Notes: a model not told the origin generated them from the sequence alone. A DNA stretch of 16,317 bases from Sutterella parvirubra YIT 11816 (GCF_000250875.1 NZ_JH604967.1:18448-34764), one strand, 5' to 3'; positions 1 to 7,074 are shown, counted from the first letter of the stretch. A program made the numbers and translations.

Positions 1-2542
1 CGCCCGTCGGGGGCGCGACCGCGAAGTCGGCGTTCCCGGGCATCGGCCCGGCCGTCAAGGGCATGATCTGGGCGTGCCCGGAGAGGGTGAGGCCTTCCGC
101 CGCGCTCCCCGCGGCGTGGCGCGCTTCGAGCGGCAGCGACAGAACGTCCGCGTCCACGACCTTCCACCCCGCGGGTGAGGCGGGGGCGGTGAGGCGCATC
201 GTTTCGGGTTCGAACGCCTCCACGGCGGCGACGTTCGACGCGAGAACGTTCCAGCGGCCCGAGACCAGCTCCAGGCGCACGCGGCCCGAAATCCCTTCGG
301 GGATCTTGACGTCACGCACGACGAGGCCGTTCCCCGGCGTCACGGGTTCGTCCAAAAGGATTTCGCCTTCAAAGCTCGTGACGCGGAGCTTCAGGGGAAG
401 TTCCGCCGGAACCTTCCGGCCGTCGGCATCCCGCACGACCGCGCTCCAACGGATGGTTTCCCCGGGGCGGTAGACGCCGCGGTCGGTCTGCGCGGCGGCC
501 GAGAGCGCGAGTCCGAGCTCGCGCTCTTCCGAGGCGGTCTGACGGCCGCCGAAGCGGAGCGCTTCGGTCTGCCAGCGCTCCAGGGTTGAGGGGTCCGTCA
601 CCGAGAGCCACGCGACGTCGCCCGACGCCCGCTCAACCATGATCGCGACCGGGCGCTTTTCGCGCTCCAGCCCGCGGATCGTCGGGAGGTCGGCGCGGCC
701 CGTCTTGTCGGTCAGGACGTCCGCGACGGGCTTCCCGTTCGCCCCCAGAAGCTTCACGCGGGCGGCGTCGACCGGGACTTCCTTCACGAGATCCGACACG
801 AACACCGTCATCGTCTCGTCGGCGTTCTTCTTCGCCAAAACCGCGAGGTCGCTCATGAGGATGCGGCGCGTCTCCATCGTGACGGGGACGTACTCGGGGC
901 CGCCCGCCTTCACCGAGGCTTCGTCGTTCTTCACCATCCCGGTGAGTTCAAGCGTGTAGAGCCCGGGGCCCTTCGCCTCGACCGCTTCGCGCAGGTTGAG
1001 CGACGCAAAGGCCGCGTCGGGGGACTTCTCGACGCGGATCCGCCCCGACTTCATCGGGGTGCTGCGCTCTTCCATTCCCCGCGGGTTGCGGAGCGCCTCG
1101 TAGCCTTCGAGCGCCAGAATCGTGAAGTCGTCCTCAATGCGGGAGAGCTTCCAGTCGAGGGCGTCGATGCCGGATATCGCGATCGAGAGCGCGCCCGCGC
1201 CCTCGCGCGTGATGAGCGCCCCGGCGTTCAAAAGCCGCACGTCGGGGCGGGTTTCGGGAAGGAGCGTTGCGCGGCAGAAGTCCTCCGCCAACCCGTAGGG
1301 CGCGGCGCCGAATCCTTTGGGGAGCCGCACCGCGACGAAGCGGCCGGCCTCGCCCGCAATGCGGATGCGGTGCTCGACCGCGGCGGCGCCGGGCGTCCCC
1401 ATCGTCTCAAAGGCGACGGGGGAGGACTTCGCCCAAACGGCCTCATCGATCCTCGCCGCGCCGGTCCAGTCTGTCGTGCGGGGCGCGTCGGGGTCGAGCT
1501 TCAAGGGCAGCTCCCGCACTTCAAGCACCTTCCGCAAAGCTTCGGGCGTGACGCGCAGGCTCGTCCTCACCGTGATCTCGTAGCGGCTCTCCAGCTTTTC
1601 GTTCTGCACGGGCTCGGTGCCGAGGAGTTCCGCACTCATGAGGGTCGCCGTGCCGGGGATGGGGGTGGAGGCCTTCATGTCGGCGAACCCCTTCGGCACT
1701 GACCACTTCCCGGTCTTCGGGTCCATCGTGACGCGCCCGGCGATGCCCGGCGCCGTCACGGTGACGACGACGGGATCGGCGCCCAATGCCGCGACGGGTA
1801 TCCGCACGTAGACGGAAAGGCCGTTTTCGGCCCAGAGGAAGACGGGCTTCCCGAAGCGGGGAGCGGTCTTGGTGGTCGTCGTTTTGGAGGCTGAGGCGCC
1901 TTCCGTCTCCACCCGGAAGGCCTTTTCAAAGGCGGCGCGGTCGGGCTTCGCGGTGAAGCCCGCGTCCATCGTGAGGACGCGCTCGCCCTCGGCCTTCGGG
2001 TCCATCCAGAGCGTGAGCGACGTGTAGGTGGCGGAGAGAGGCGGCGTCGAGAAGCCGGCGCTTTTCGCCGTCACGCGGCTCCCGACGGGAGCGGCGAGAC
2101 CGGAGAAGTCGGCCTTGAAGGCCTTCCCGGCGGGCCAGGGTTCGGTCGGCGTGAAGGTGAGCGTCATCGGGCCGGTCCAGCGCCACTGGCCCGGGTGGGC
2201 GGGCGCGAGTTTCACGGCCTTTTCGGGCGTGCCCGCGCGCGCGAAGCTGAAGCGGCAGCGCGAAACGGCGTCGCGCCCGAACCGCGCCTCGCAGGCCTTG
2301 ACGTCGGGCGTGAACGTAATCGAAACGGGGGCGAAGGGATTCGCGCCGTGAATCATCGCGGCGGGCGCGAGCGGGATGCCTTGTTCGGTCTTCTGGGGAG
2401 CGGACTGCGCGGCGCCGGGGCTCTGGGGTTCGGGAGGCGTCTGAGCGGCTTCTGCGGTCTGGAAGGCGGTCGTGAGGGGGAGGAGAAGAGCCGCGGCGAC
2501 GGCCGCGGAGAGGCGCTGAGCCCGGAGCGGGAAAACGGACAT
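1..2542 (-). CDS. Alpha-2-macroglobulin family protein, N-terminal part (3' end outside window)
   Basis: This minus-strand frame is open from the ATG at 2542 to the left edge: 847 codons without a stop. It encodes the N-terminal half of a bacterial alpha-2-macroglobulin (YfhM/YfaS-like). Known members are large periplasmic proteins that trap or inhibit proteases and often sit beside penicillin-binding protein 1C. A Sec signal peptide is visible: basic start, hydrophobic AAVAAALLLPL, then a likely cut after AEA near residue 32. No lipobox cysteine is present, unlike lipoprotein members such as E. coli YfhM. Near residues 95-130 the Trp-rich GQWRWTGPMTLTFTP and WPAGKAF match the first macroglobulin domain. 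Near residues 685-700 TDRGVYRPGETIRW is the family's MG2-type strand signature. The thioester and bait regions would lie beyond the edge. A GGGGG run 5-10 nt upstream is a plausible ribosome site. Family call is confident; exact subfamily is not. Confidence 0.9.
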   Translation of the reverse strand, partial: MSVFPLRAQRLSAAVAAALLLPLTTAFQTAEAAQTPPEPQSPGAAQSAPQKTEQGIPLAPAAMIHGANPFAPVSITFTPDVKACEARFGRDAVSRCRFSFARAGTPEKAVKLAPAHPGQWRWTGPMTLTFTPTEPWPAGKAFKADFSGLAAPVGSRVTAKSAGFSTPPLSATYTSLTLWMDPKAEGERVLTMDAGFTAKPDRAAFEKAFRVETEGASASKTTTTKTAPRFGKPVFLWAENGLSVYVRIPVAALGADPVVVTVTAPGIAGRVTMDPKTGKWSVPKGFADMKASTPIPGTATLMSAELLGTEPVQNEKLESRYEITVRTSLRVTPEALRKVLEVRELPLKLDPDAPRTTDWTGAARIDEAVWAKSSPVAFETMGTPGAAAVEHRIRIAGEAGRFVAVRLPKGFGAAPYGLAEDFCRATLLPETRPDVRLLNAGALITREGAGALSIAISGIDALDWKLSRIEDDFTILALEGYEALRNPRGMEERSTPMKSGRIRVEKSPDAAFASLNLREAVEAKGPGLYTLELTGMVKNDEASVKAGGPEYVPVTMETRRILMSDLAVLAKKNADETMTVFVSDLVKEVPVDAARVKLLGANGKPVADVLTDKTGRADLPTIRGLEREKRPVAIMVERASGDVAWLSVTDPSTLERWQTEALRFGGRQTASEERELGLALSAAAQTDRGVYRPGETIRWSAVVRDADGRKVPAELPLKLRVTSFEGEILLDEPVTPGNGLVVRDVKIPEGISGRVRLELVSGRWNVLASNVAAVEAFEPETMRLTAPASPAGWKVVDADVLSLPLEARHAAGSAAEGLTLSGHAQIMPLTAGPMPGNADFAVAPPTG

Positions 2543-2710
2543 GGATGCCCCCAAGAGGTTGGTGTCTGTCCTCCAAGCATAGCGGGGCGGCGCGGGGGGC
2601 TTGCGGAGTCGGCGTAAAAAGCGCCTGAAGGATTGCAACAAAGGGTAGTGGGGGTGGGCACTCTCGACGAGAGAGCCGTCGCTCCTGTCGGTCGGCGCTT
2701 CGATCGGGAA

Positions 2711-2770
2711 CCGTACCTTGAGCTGTACTTCAAACCGTATTCTGAAGTGTACTCTGGAGTGTGCCTGGGT
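2711..2770. repeat. Degenerate 12-bp tandem repeat, five units
   Basis: Five consecutive 12-mers share a spaced pattern: ccgtaccttgag, ctgtacttcaaa, ccgtattctgaa, gtgtactctgga, gtgtgcctgggt. The GTA/GTG core at positions 3-5 and the pyrimidine-then-purine trend to the end recur at exact 12-bp spacing. Read as protein in one plus-strand frame this gives a tetrapeptide rhythm (PYLE, LYFK, PYSE, VYSG, VCLG), but no supported gene covers it. The role is unknown. It may be a decayed microsatellite-like repeat or a row of weak protein-binding sites. Confidence 0.5.
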
Positions 2771-2917
2771 CTTGGATGGTGCGGTCTTTGTGCGTTCGTT
2801 CCGCTTTGGTTGGGAATTTCTTGCTTTTATTTCTTGAAGGGAAAGTGCGTATTCAAGGAGTACACTTGCTTGTACAGTTGAACGTGTTTTGGTAGGGCTC
2901 ACGCACGTCACAGACGA

Positions 2918-2936
2918 CCTCTTCCGTTGGAAGAGG
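2918..2936. promoter_or_regulatory. Perfect 8-bp inverted repeat upstream of the RecG-like gene
   Basis: CCTCTTCC-gtt-GGAAGAGG is a perfect 8-bp inverted repeat with a 3-nt loop. It ends 26 nt before the chosen ATG at 2963. It could be a hairpin in the mRNA leader or a DNA operator, for instance for the winged-helix domain of the gene that follows. No T-run follows it, so it is not a standard terminator. Confidence 0.5.
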
Positions 2937-2962
2937 CAGGGATTCGCCATCGAGGTTTCGCC

Positions 2963-4108
2963 ATGCAGCATCTTCCCGCAGATCTTCAGGCCGCCGTTGA
3001 ACGCACGGCGCGGCCCGGCGCCGACGTTTCGGCATGCGCCGACCGCGGCGACAACCGGCCGACGGCCTGTGAAGTCGAGCGGCTTCGCGGGCGCCGTCGG
3101 GTGCTCGCGCATGATCAGGAACCGGTCTTCGAGGCGTCCATGGATGATTTGGACCAGGCCGTTCTCGATGCCGTCGTCGAACGCACCCGCGGAATCGCGC
3201 CGCGAATCTTCGGGAAGGCGGACCGCATGGACGTTCTGGTCAAACTCGGCGCTGTCGCCGAGGATCCCGAGGAGAGCGGCCGGTACGTTCCGACGCTGGC
3301 GGGCTTGTTGGCGGCCGGTTTCTTCCCGCAGGAGTTTTTCCCGCGCCTCAACGTCACCTTCACCGCATATCCCGGCGTGACGAAGGCGCACCTCGACGGC
3401 GTTCGGCATTCGGGGACGCAGACCGTCAACGGCGCCATCCCCGAAATGCTCGAGCGTTCGCTCGAATTGCTCCGGGAGCACGATATCCCGGAGCATCTCC
3501 TCCCGGCCTGCCGGGAGGCGATCGTCAATGCGCTCCAACACCGAGACTATTCGCCGGGCGCCAGGGGCGCTCAGGTGCAGATCAACCTCTTTGCCGACAG
3601 GCTCGAGATTCTGAATCCCGGCGGTTTGTACGGGGCGGCGTCGTTGAGCAGCCTCCAGCACGGCATTTCCGCGGCCCGAAACGTGAGGTTGTCTCAACTG
3701 TTGGGCAGCACGCCTTGCGGGCGTCCCGGCGAGGCGCCCGGCTGCGTCGTCGAAAACCTCGGCACGGGACTGCCGCGGATCAGGGCGGCACTGCAGGAAG
3801 CCTCGATGCCTGAGCCGGAACTCCGGGATTTCGGCACCGCCTTCCGGATCACCTTCTTTAAGCGAAGTCCTGCAGAGGAAGAACGCGGCGGCAAGCCGTG
3901 GGCCGACTTCAAAGCGGCCCTGATCTCCGAGTTGGAGAAAACCGGCGGCATGTCCGTCGCGGAAATCATGGCGCGCTCCGGGCTCTCCCGCAACACCGTC
4001 TTCTCGAAGCTGCGGGATCTCAAGCTGCGCGGCCTGATTGAAGCCGCCGAGAGACCGAAGAGTCCGAAGCAGCGCTACCGCCTGGTCGGCGGGCGCGCGC
4101 CGAAATAA
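2963..4108 (+). CDS. RecG-like/Schlafen-AlbA_2-type protein with GHKL ATPase and winged helix, lacking the AlbA_2 domain
   Basis: This 381-residue protein resembles the family annotated as putative transcriptional regulator / ATP-dependent DNA helicase RecG-like. Family members normally have an N-terminal AlbA_2 (Schlafen-type) domain, a GHKL ATPase-like C-terminal domain and often a winged helix. The DLD segment that normally follows AlbA_2 is present (residues 37-75), with PTLAGLLAAGFFPQEFFP near 110-127. The ATPase N-box REAIVNALQHRDY is at 184-196, DRLEILNPGG at 212-221 and NLGTGLPRI at 265-273. A helix-turn-helix lies at about 330-362 (MSVAEIMARSGLSRNTVFSKL). Only about 36 residues precede the DLD segment, so the roughly 100-residue AlbA_2 domain is missing. 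ATG 2963 was chosen because GAGG lies 7 nt upstream; an in-frame TTG at 2927 would add 12 residues. Function is probably regulatory; helicase activity should not be assumed, as no helicase motifs are present. Confidence 0.85.
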   Translation: MQHLPADLQAAVERTARPGADVSACADRGDNRPTACEVERLRGRRRVLAHDQEPVFEASMDDLDQAVLDAVVERTRGIAPRIFGKADRMDVLVKLGAVAEDPEESGRYVPTLAGLLAAGFFPQEFFPRLNVTFTAYPGVTKAHLDGVRHSGTQTVNGAIPEMLERSLELLREHDIPEHLLPACREAIVNALQHRDYSPGARGAQVQINLFADRLEILNPGGLYGAASLSSLQHGISAARNVRLSQLLGSTPCGRPGEAPGCVVENLGTGLPRIRAALQEASMPEPELRDFGTAFRITFFKRSPAEEERGGKPWADFKAALISELEKTGGMSVAEIMARSGLSRNTVFSKLRDLKLRGLIEAAERPKSPKQRYRLVGGRAPK

Positions 4109-4128
4109 GGCTCAAGATCCGGGCGCCG

Positions 4129-5211
4129 CTACGGCTGCAGCATCGCCTTGTGCCGCTCGCGCCCGTCGCGGTGCCCCTCGTGCTCGGGCTTGGGCCAGCG
4201 GCGTGCGAAGGGCGCGGCGACGATCGCCGCGAAGTCGAGCGCGGCGATCCCGGGACGGTCGTCTCCGCTCGTCGCCCGCCAGAGCTCGTGCGCGGGTTCG
4301 ATCGCGTCCGCCAGGAACTTCACCGCGGCGGGGCCGGGGCGAAGGAAGTAGACGGCGTTCGTCGTCCGGAGCACCGCGGCCGCCGGGCGGCCCGTTTGGT
4401 GCGCGGCGGCGATCGCCGCCGCGAGGGTCTGGAGAAGATCCTTCTCGCGGATCGTCTGCGCCCAGTTGAGGGGATCGTCGGGGCGTCCCCCCTTGGGCTT
4501 CACTTCCAAAATGATGAGTCCCGCGGGGAGTTCGATCACGGCGTCGGGTTCCGCCACCAATTCACCCATGCGGAAGCGCACGCCGTCGCCCTCGGTCGTC
4601 AGCACCCTGCCGACGCCCGCAGGCAGGAAGGGCACGAGCCGCCGCGCCGGATCCGTGTCCGCGGCGGCCTCTTCGGGCGGGAAGAAGACGGCTTCGATCC
4701 CCATCCCGCAGATGTCGGCGTGCGCGGGCCGAAGGCTCCGCCGCGACTGGAAGGGGAGCGTGTAGAGGAGGCGCGGGAGCGGCTGCGGGGCGGGTTGCGG
4801 ATGCTGAACCGCCTGAACCGGCTGAGCCGGTCGGAGGGGTTCGGCGTACGGAGCCTGCTGCACTTGATGGGCCTGGACGGGTTGGGGCTCCTGAACCGGC
4901 GCGGCGTGCGGAGGCGTCAGCTGCGGTTCCTGGGGGAGCTCAAAGGGCGCCATCCCGAAGCGAAGCCGCGCAAGCGCGATCGGGGCCTTCTTCCAGGGGC
5001 CGCCGGTCTCCCCTTCGTCCTCTTCTTCGTCGGTGAGGGGGTCGACCGGAATGCGGGGTACGTCGCGGGCGTCCGACTTCTTCCGGAAGATCATCCGGAA
5101 GACCGCGAAGCTCACGAGGAGCGTCACGAGGATGAACGCCCCCAGCGCCGCAATGATCAATCCCTGCGGCGTGCTGAGTTTGGCCGTGAGCGTGCCCAGA
5201 AGTTCGTTCAT
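4129..5211 (-). CDS. Single-pass membrane protein with Pro/Gln linker and PD-(D/E)XK-like nuclease domain
   Basis: I do not recognise a named family for this 360-residue protein. One transmembrane helix lies at about residues 17-38, followed by basic RKK, which places the C-terminal part in the cytoplasm. An acidic stretch (DEEEDEGE, 61-68) and a Pro/Gln/Ala-rich linker (about 90-146) come next. The globular C-terminal half contains GELVAEPDAVIEL then LIILEVK (E217, D223, E236, K238) and a following helix with Q261. This is the order and spacing of a PD-(D/E)XK nuclease core, with ExK at the end of the second strand. It is the third gene of a minus-strand run, 21 nt after the methyltransferase. 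The TM-plus-P/Q-linker layout recalls ZipA, but the C-terminal domain does not resemble the FtsZ-binding fold. The coding call is firm; nuclease function is inference. Confidence 0.85.
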   Translation of the reverse strand: MNELLGTLTAKLSTPQGLIIAALGAFILVTLLVSFAVFRMIFRKKSDARDVPRIPVDPLTDEEEDEGETGGPWKKAPIALARLRFGMAPFELPQEPQLTPPHAAPVQEPQPVQAHQVQQAPYAEPLRPAQPVQAVQHPQPAPQPLPRLLYTLPFQSRRSLRPAHADICGMGIEAVFFPPEEAAADTDPARRLVPFLPAGVGRVLTTEGDGVRFRMGELVAEPDAVIELPAGLIILEVKPKGGRPDDPLNWAQTIREKDLLQTLAAAIAAAHQTGRPAAAVLRTTNAVYFLRPGPAAVKFLADAIEPAHELWRATSGDDRPGIAALDFAAIVAAPFARRWPKPEHEGHRDGRERHKAMLQP

Positions 5212-5232
5212 TCCGTTCCCTCCACAAGCCCA

Positions 5233-6102
5233 TTATCGGCGCGCTTTGGGATTTCCGCGAGCCGGGGTCTTGGGTTTGGAGGCGTGGAAGGGCTTTTTGG
5301 GCTTTGATCCCGCCGTCTTGAGGGTCTTGACGGTCTTCTGGGACGTCTTTCCCGCGGCGTCGGGCGCGTAGCGGGGCGGCGCGGCCGAGGGGCGCGCAAG
5401 GAGCGCGAAGACCGTCGGGAGTTTGGGAAGCGTCCGGGCGTCCTCGGGGAGCGCCTTCCAGGCGCGCACCGTGAGCGTGCGGATCGACTCCGACGCGCCC
5501 GTGACGTCCGTCGCGACGCAAAGGCGCGTCTCGGGGTGAAGCGTTTCAAGGAGCGTCGAGAGCATCGCCCCGTTCCGGTACGGGGTCTCGATGAAGAGCT
5601 GGGTCTCGGAAGCGCGGCTCGCGGCTTCGAGGCCCTTGACGGCCTCGCGCCGCTCGTCCGCATGGACGGGGAGGTACCCCGTGAAGCGAAAGCGCTGGCC
5701 GTCCAAGCCCGACGCCATCAGCGTCATGAGAATCGACGAGGGGCCCACCCAAGGCACGACCCGCACGCCCAACTCCTGCGCCCGCGCGACGATCTGCGCG
5801 CCCGGGTCGGCGATGCCGGGGCAGCCTGATTCCGAAAGCACCGCGGCGTCCTCACCCGCCAGGACGGGCGCGAGCCAAGCGTCCACCGACGCCGGGTCCG
5901 GGTCGTGGCCGATCTCGGTGATGGCGAGATTCGCGATGGGACCCGGGTGCCCGTAGAGCTTCAGGGTTGCGCGGGCGGTCTTCGCGGCTTCGACGAAGAA
6001 GACGCGCACCGAGCGCACGCGCTCCAGCACCAGGGGCGGAATGGCGGCGCCGAGCGTCCCCTCGCTGATGAGGTTCGGAAGAAGGTAGAGCGTGCCGGAC
6101 AT
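5233..6102 (-). CDS. RsmI-like SAM-dependent methyltransferase (tetrapyrrole methylase fold)
   Basis: This 289-residue protein has the TP-methylase fold of RsmI, which 2'-O-methylates C1402 of 16S rRNA. The motifs are LYLLPNLISEG (5-15), SESGCPGIADPG (90-101, the SAM-binding loop), VGPSSILMTLMASGL (119-133), FTGYLP (140-145) and ETPYRN (172-177). The first motif differs from the LVPTPIGNLGD form of true RsmI, and VEAAKTAR replaces the usual EDTR. This is probably the RsmI paralogue that often neighbours maf in proteobacteria, so its substrate is uncertain. After the fold, residues about 244-289 form a Lys/Pro/Ala-rich tail ending in KARR, likely an RNA-binding extension. The ATG at 6102 lies 12 nt after the maf stop, so the genes are probably co-transcribed and translationally coupled. 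Confidence 0.88.
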   Translation of the reverse strand: MSGTLYLLPNLISEGTLGAAIPPLVLERVRSVRVFFVEAAKTARATLKLYGHPGPIANLAITEIGHDPDPASVDAWLAPVLAGEDAAVLSESGCPGIADPGAQIVARAQELGVRVVPWVGPSSILMTLMASGLDGQRFRFTGYLPVHADERREAVKGLEAASRASETQLFIETPYRNGAMLSTLLETLHPETRLCVATDVTGASESIRTLTVRAWKALPEDARTLPKLPTVFALLARPSAAPPRYAPDAAGKTSQKTVKTLKTAGSKPKKPFHASKPKTPARGNPKARR

Positions 6103-6114
6103 GGTGCTCGGGAA

Positions 6115-6705
6115 TCAGCGGATGCCGGGGAGCACTTCCACGCCCGCGCGGGCGAGAAGCGTCGTGAGCTTCATCAGGGGAAGGCCGATCAGGCTCGTCG
6201 GGTCGTCGGACGAAACGGATTCCATCAGCGCGATCCCGAGCTTTTCGATCTTGGCGGCGCCGGCGCAGTCGAGCGGCATTTCGCGCTCGACGTAGGCGCG
6301 GATCGTGTCTTCAGAAAGCGCGCGCAGCTTCACGTGCGTGGCGGAAAGGAGGCTCTCGGCCTTCCCTTCGGCGTCGACGACGGCCAAGGCCGTGTAGAAG
6401 ACGACTTCGTTGCCCTGCATGCGCATGAGTTGCGCGACGGCGTTTTCAACCGTGTGGGGCTTGCCGAGCTTTTCGCCCTTCAGGTCCGCCACCTGGTCCG
6501 AGCCGATCACGACCGAGCCGGGATGCTTTTCCCAGATCGCGCGGGCCTTGGCTTCCGCCAGGCGCAGCGCCGTGTCCTTGGGCGTTTCGCCCGGGCGCGA
6601 GGATTCGTCGATGTCGGGGGACTCGGCGGCGTATTCGCAGCCGAGACGGTCGAGGAGCTCGCGGCGGTAGCGCGAGCTCGAAGCGAGATAGAGAGTGTGC
6701 GTCAT
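6115..6705 (-). CDS. yceF: Maf-family nucleoside triphosphate pyrophosphatase (YceF type)
   Basis: This 196-residue protein is a Maf/YceF pyrophosphatase. E. coli YceF hydrolyses m7GTP and related modified nucleotides to monophosphates, acting as a house-cleaning enzyme. Family signatures are ASSSRYRRELLDRLG (8-22), DIDE (31-34), VIGSDQV (66-72), GKP (81-83), DCAGAAKIE, and SDDPTSLIGLPLMKL near the C-terminus. The length matches the family. ATG 6705 was chosen because MTHTLYLASSS is the conserved start; an in-frame start at 6741 would add 12 unconserved residues. It is the first gene of the three-gene minus-strand run. A TAGAAT about 12 nt upstream on the minus strand resembles a -10 element, but no good -35 accompanies it. 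It is divergent from yceD, a common arrangement in proteobacteria. Confidence 0.93.
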   Translation of the reverse strand: MTHTLYLASSSRYRRELLDRLGCEYAAESPDIDESSRPGETPKDTALRLAEAKARAIWEKHPGSVVIGSDQVADLKGEKLGKPHTVENAVAQLMRMQGNEVVFYTALAVVDAEGKAESLLSATHVKLRALSEDTIRAYVEREMPLDCAGAAKIEKLGIALMESVSSDDPTSLIGLPLMKLTTLLARAGVEVLPGIR

Positions 6706-6729
6706 GATGCGCACAATTCTAATGAAAGT

Positions 6730-6743
6730 CGGTGCGCGCACCG
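6730..6743. promoter_or_regulatory. Perfect 14-bp palindrome upstream of maf
   Basis: CGGTGCGCGCACCG is a perfect 14-bp palindrome ending 24 nt upstream of the maf ATG. It sits just upstream of the -10-like TAGAAT of the minus strand, where an operator would overlap a promoter. The high GC content raises the chance of coincidence, so the regulatory role is inference. Confidence 0.35.
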
Positions 6744-6775
6744 TGCCGGCCGGAAATTCGTTCCCAACCGCATGA

Positions 6776-6804
6776 TTGACGGCCGACCAAGTCCCCGATA
6801 GGAT
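6776..6804 (+). promoter_or_regulatory. Sigma70-type promoter TTGACG-N17-TAGGAT
   Basis: TTGACG (6776-6781) and TAGGAT (6799-6804) are separated by exactly 17 nt. The -35 matches consensus at 5 of 6 positions; the -10 matches at 4 of 6, including the key TA....T. The predicted start is near 6811, about 260 nt ahead of the yceD ATG. The transcript would therefore be either a long leader or a separate small RNA ending at the hairpin near 6940. Confidence 0.55.
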
Positions 6805-6810
6805 GACTTC

Positions 6811-6946
6811 GTCTCCCGCTCCGGGCGCCTTGCCCGTCGGGCTTAAGTCCGGTCTCTCTGAGGAGCCGGCCTCTGCGGAGCCGGATTGGCAGCCCTCCGC
6901 AGCGACAGTGCGGCCCCCGTTCCGAAAGGTTCGGGGGTTTGCTTCT
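6811..6946 (+). ncRNA. Candidate small RNA or attenuated yceD leader
   Basis: No protein is supported here, but the stretch follows a good promoter and contains three hairpins in order. They are CGGGC-gcctt-GCCCG (6822-6836), CTGCGGAG-N14-CTCCGCAG (6873-6902, perfect 8 bp) and CCCCCGttCC-GAAA-GGttCGGGGG (6914-6937, GNRA loop). The last is followed by TTTGCTTCT, like an intrinsic terminator. The product would be an RNA of about 135 nt. I looked for 4.5S RNA, tRNA and similar signatures and found none. It could instead be a leader that controls read-through into yceD. Confidence 0.4.
6914..6946 (+). terminator. Terminator-like hairpin upstream of yceD
   Basis: A 6-bp GC stem (CCCCCG/CGGGGG), an internal TT/TT mismatch, two more GC pairs and a GAAA loop are followed by TTTGCTTCT. 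The T tract is interrupted, so termination may be partial, which would suit an attenuator. Confidence 0.45.
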
Positions 6947-7074
6947 CAAGGGAGCGACACTCGGAAGAGCGTCGGCAATGCGGTATCCTTGCACCCCGAA
7001 CAACCAAGGACGGACGGCGTCTTTCCCGCCCGAATCCGTCCCGCGCCTTATCAGACCCTCCGGAGCTCAGCCCC

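Larger units (their letters stand above)
2543..2962. other. Intergenic region between the macroglobulin and RecG-like genes
   Basis: This 420-bp stretch separates two divergent genes and is visibly less GC-rich than its surroundings between about 2780 and 2890. I see no convincing protein in it. An 82-codon frame from a TTG at 2633 has no recognisable content. It holds a degenerate 12-bp tandem repeat (2711-2770), a small CTCTC-GAC-GAGAG hairpin (2661-2673) and a perfect palindrome just ahead of the plus-strand gene (2918-2936). A TATGCT at 2581-2576 on the minus strand could be a -10 element for the macroglobulin gene, but no matching -35 is present. No clear promoter was found for the plus-strand gene. 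Confidence 0.5.

Noticed and set aside
2633..2881. Possible 82-residue protein covering the tandem repeat
   Set aside because: TTG start, no clear ribosome site, no recognisable domain and codon use unlike the neighbouring genes.
2963..4108. True RecG helicase
   Set aside because: No Walker or helicase motifs; similarity is only to the GHKL-type C-terminal domain often mislabelled as RecG.
4129..5211. ZipA-like cell-division protein
   Set aside because: The TM helix plus Pro/Gln linker fits, but the C-terminal domain has PD-(D/E)XK-type residues and no similarity to the FtsZ-binding domain that I can see.
4150..5307. 385-codon open frame on the plus strand
   Set aside because: Mirror of the membrane-anchored nuclease-like gene, which has a clear transmembrane helix and structured C-terminal domain.
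6811..6946. Known structural RNA (4.5S RNA, tRNA)
   Set aside because: The conserved SRP tetraloop region and tRNA T-loop/CCA features are absent.
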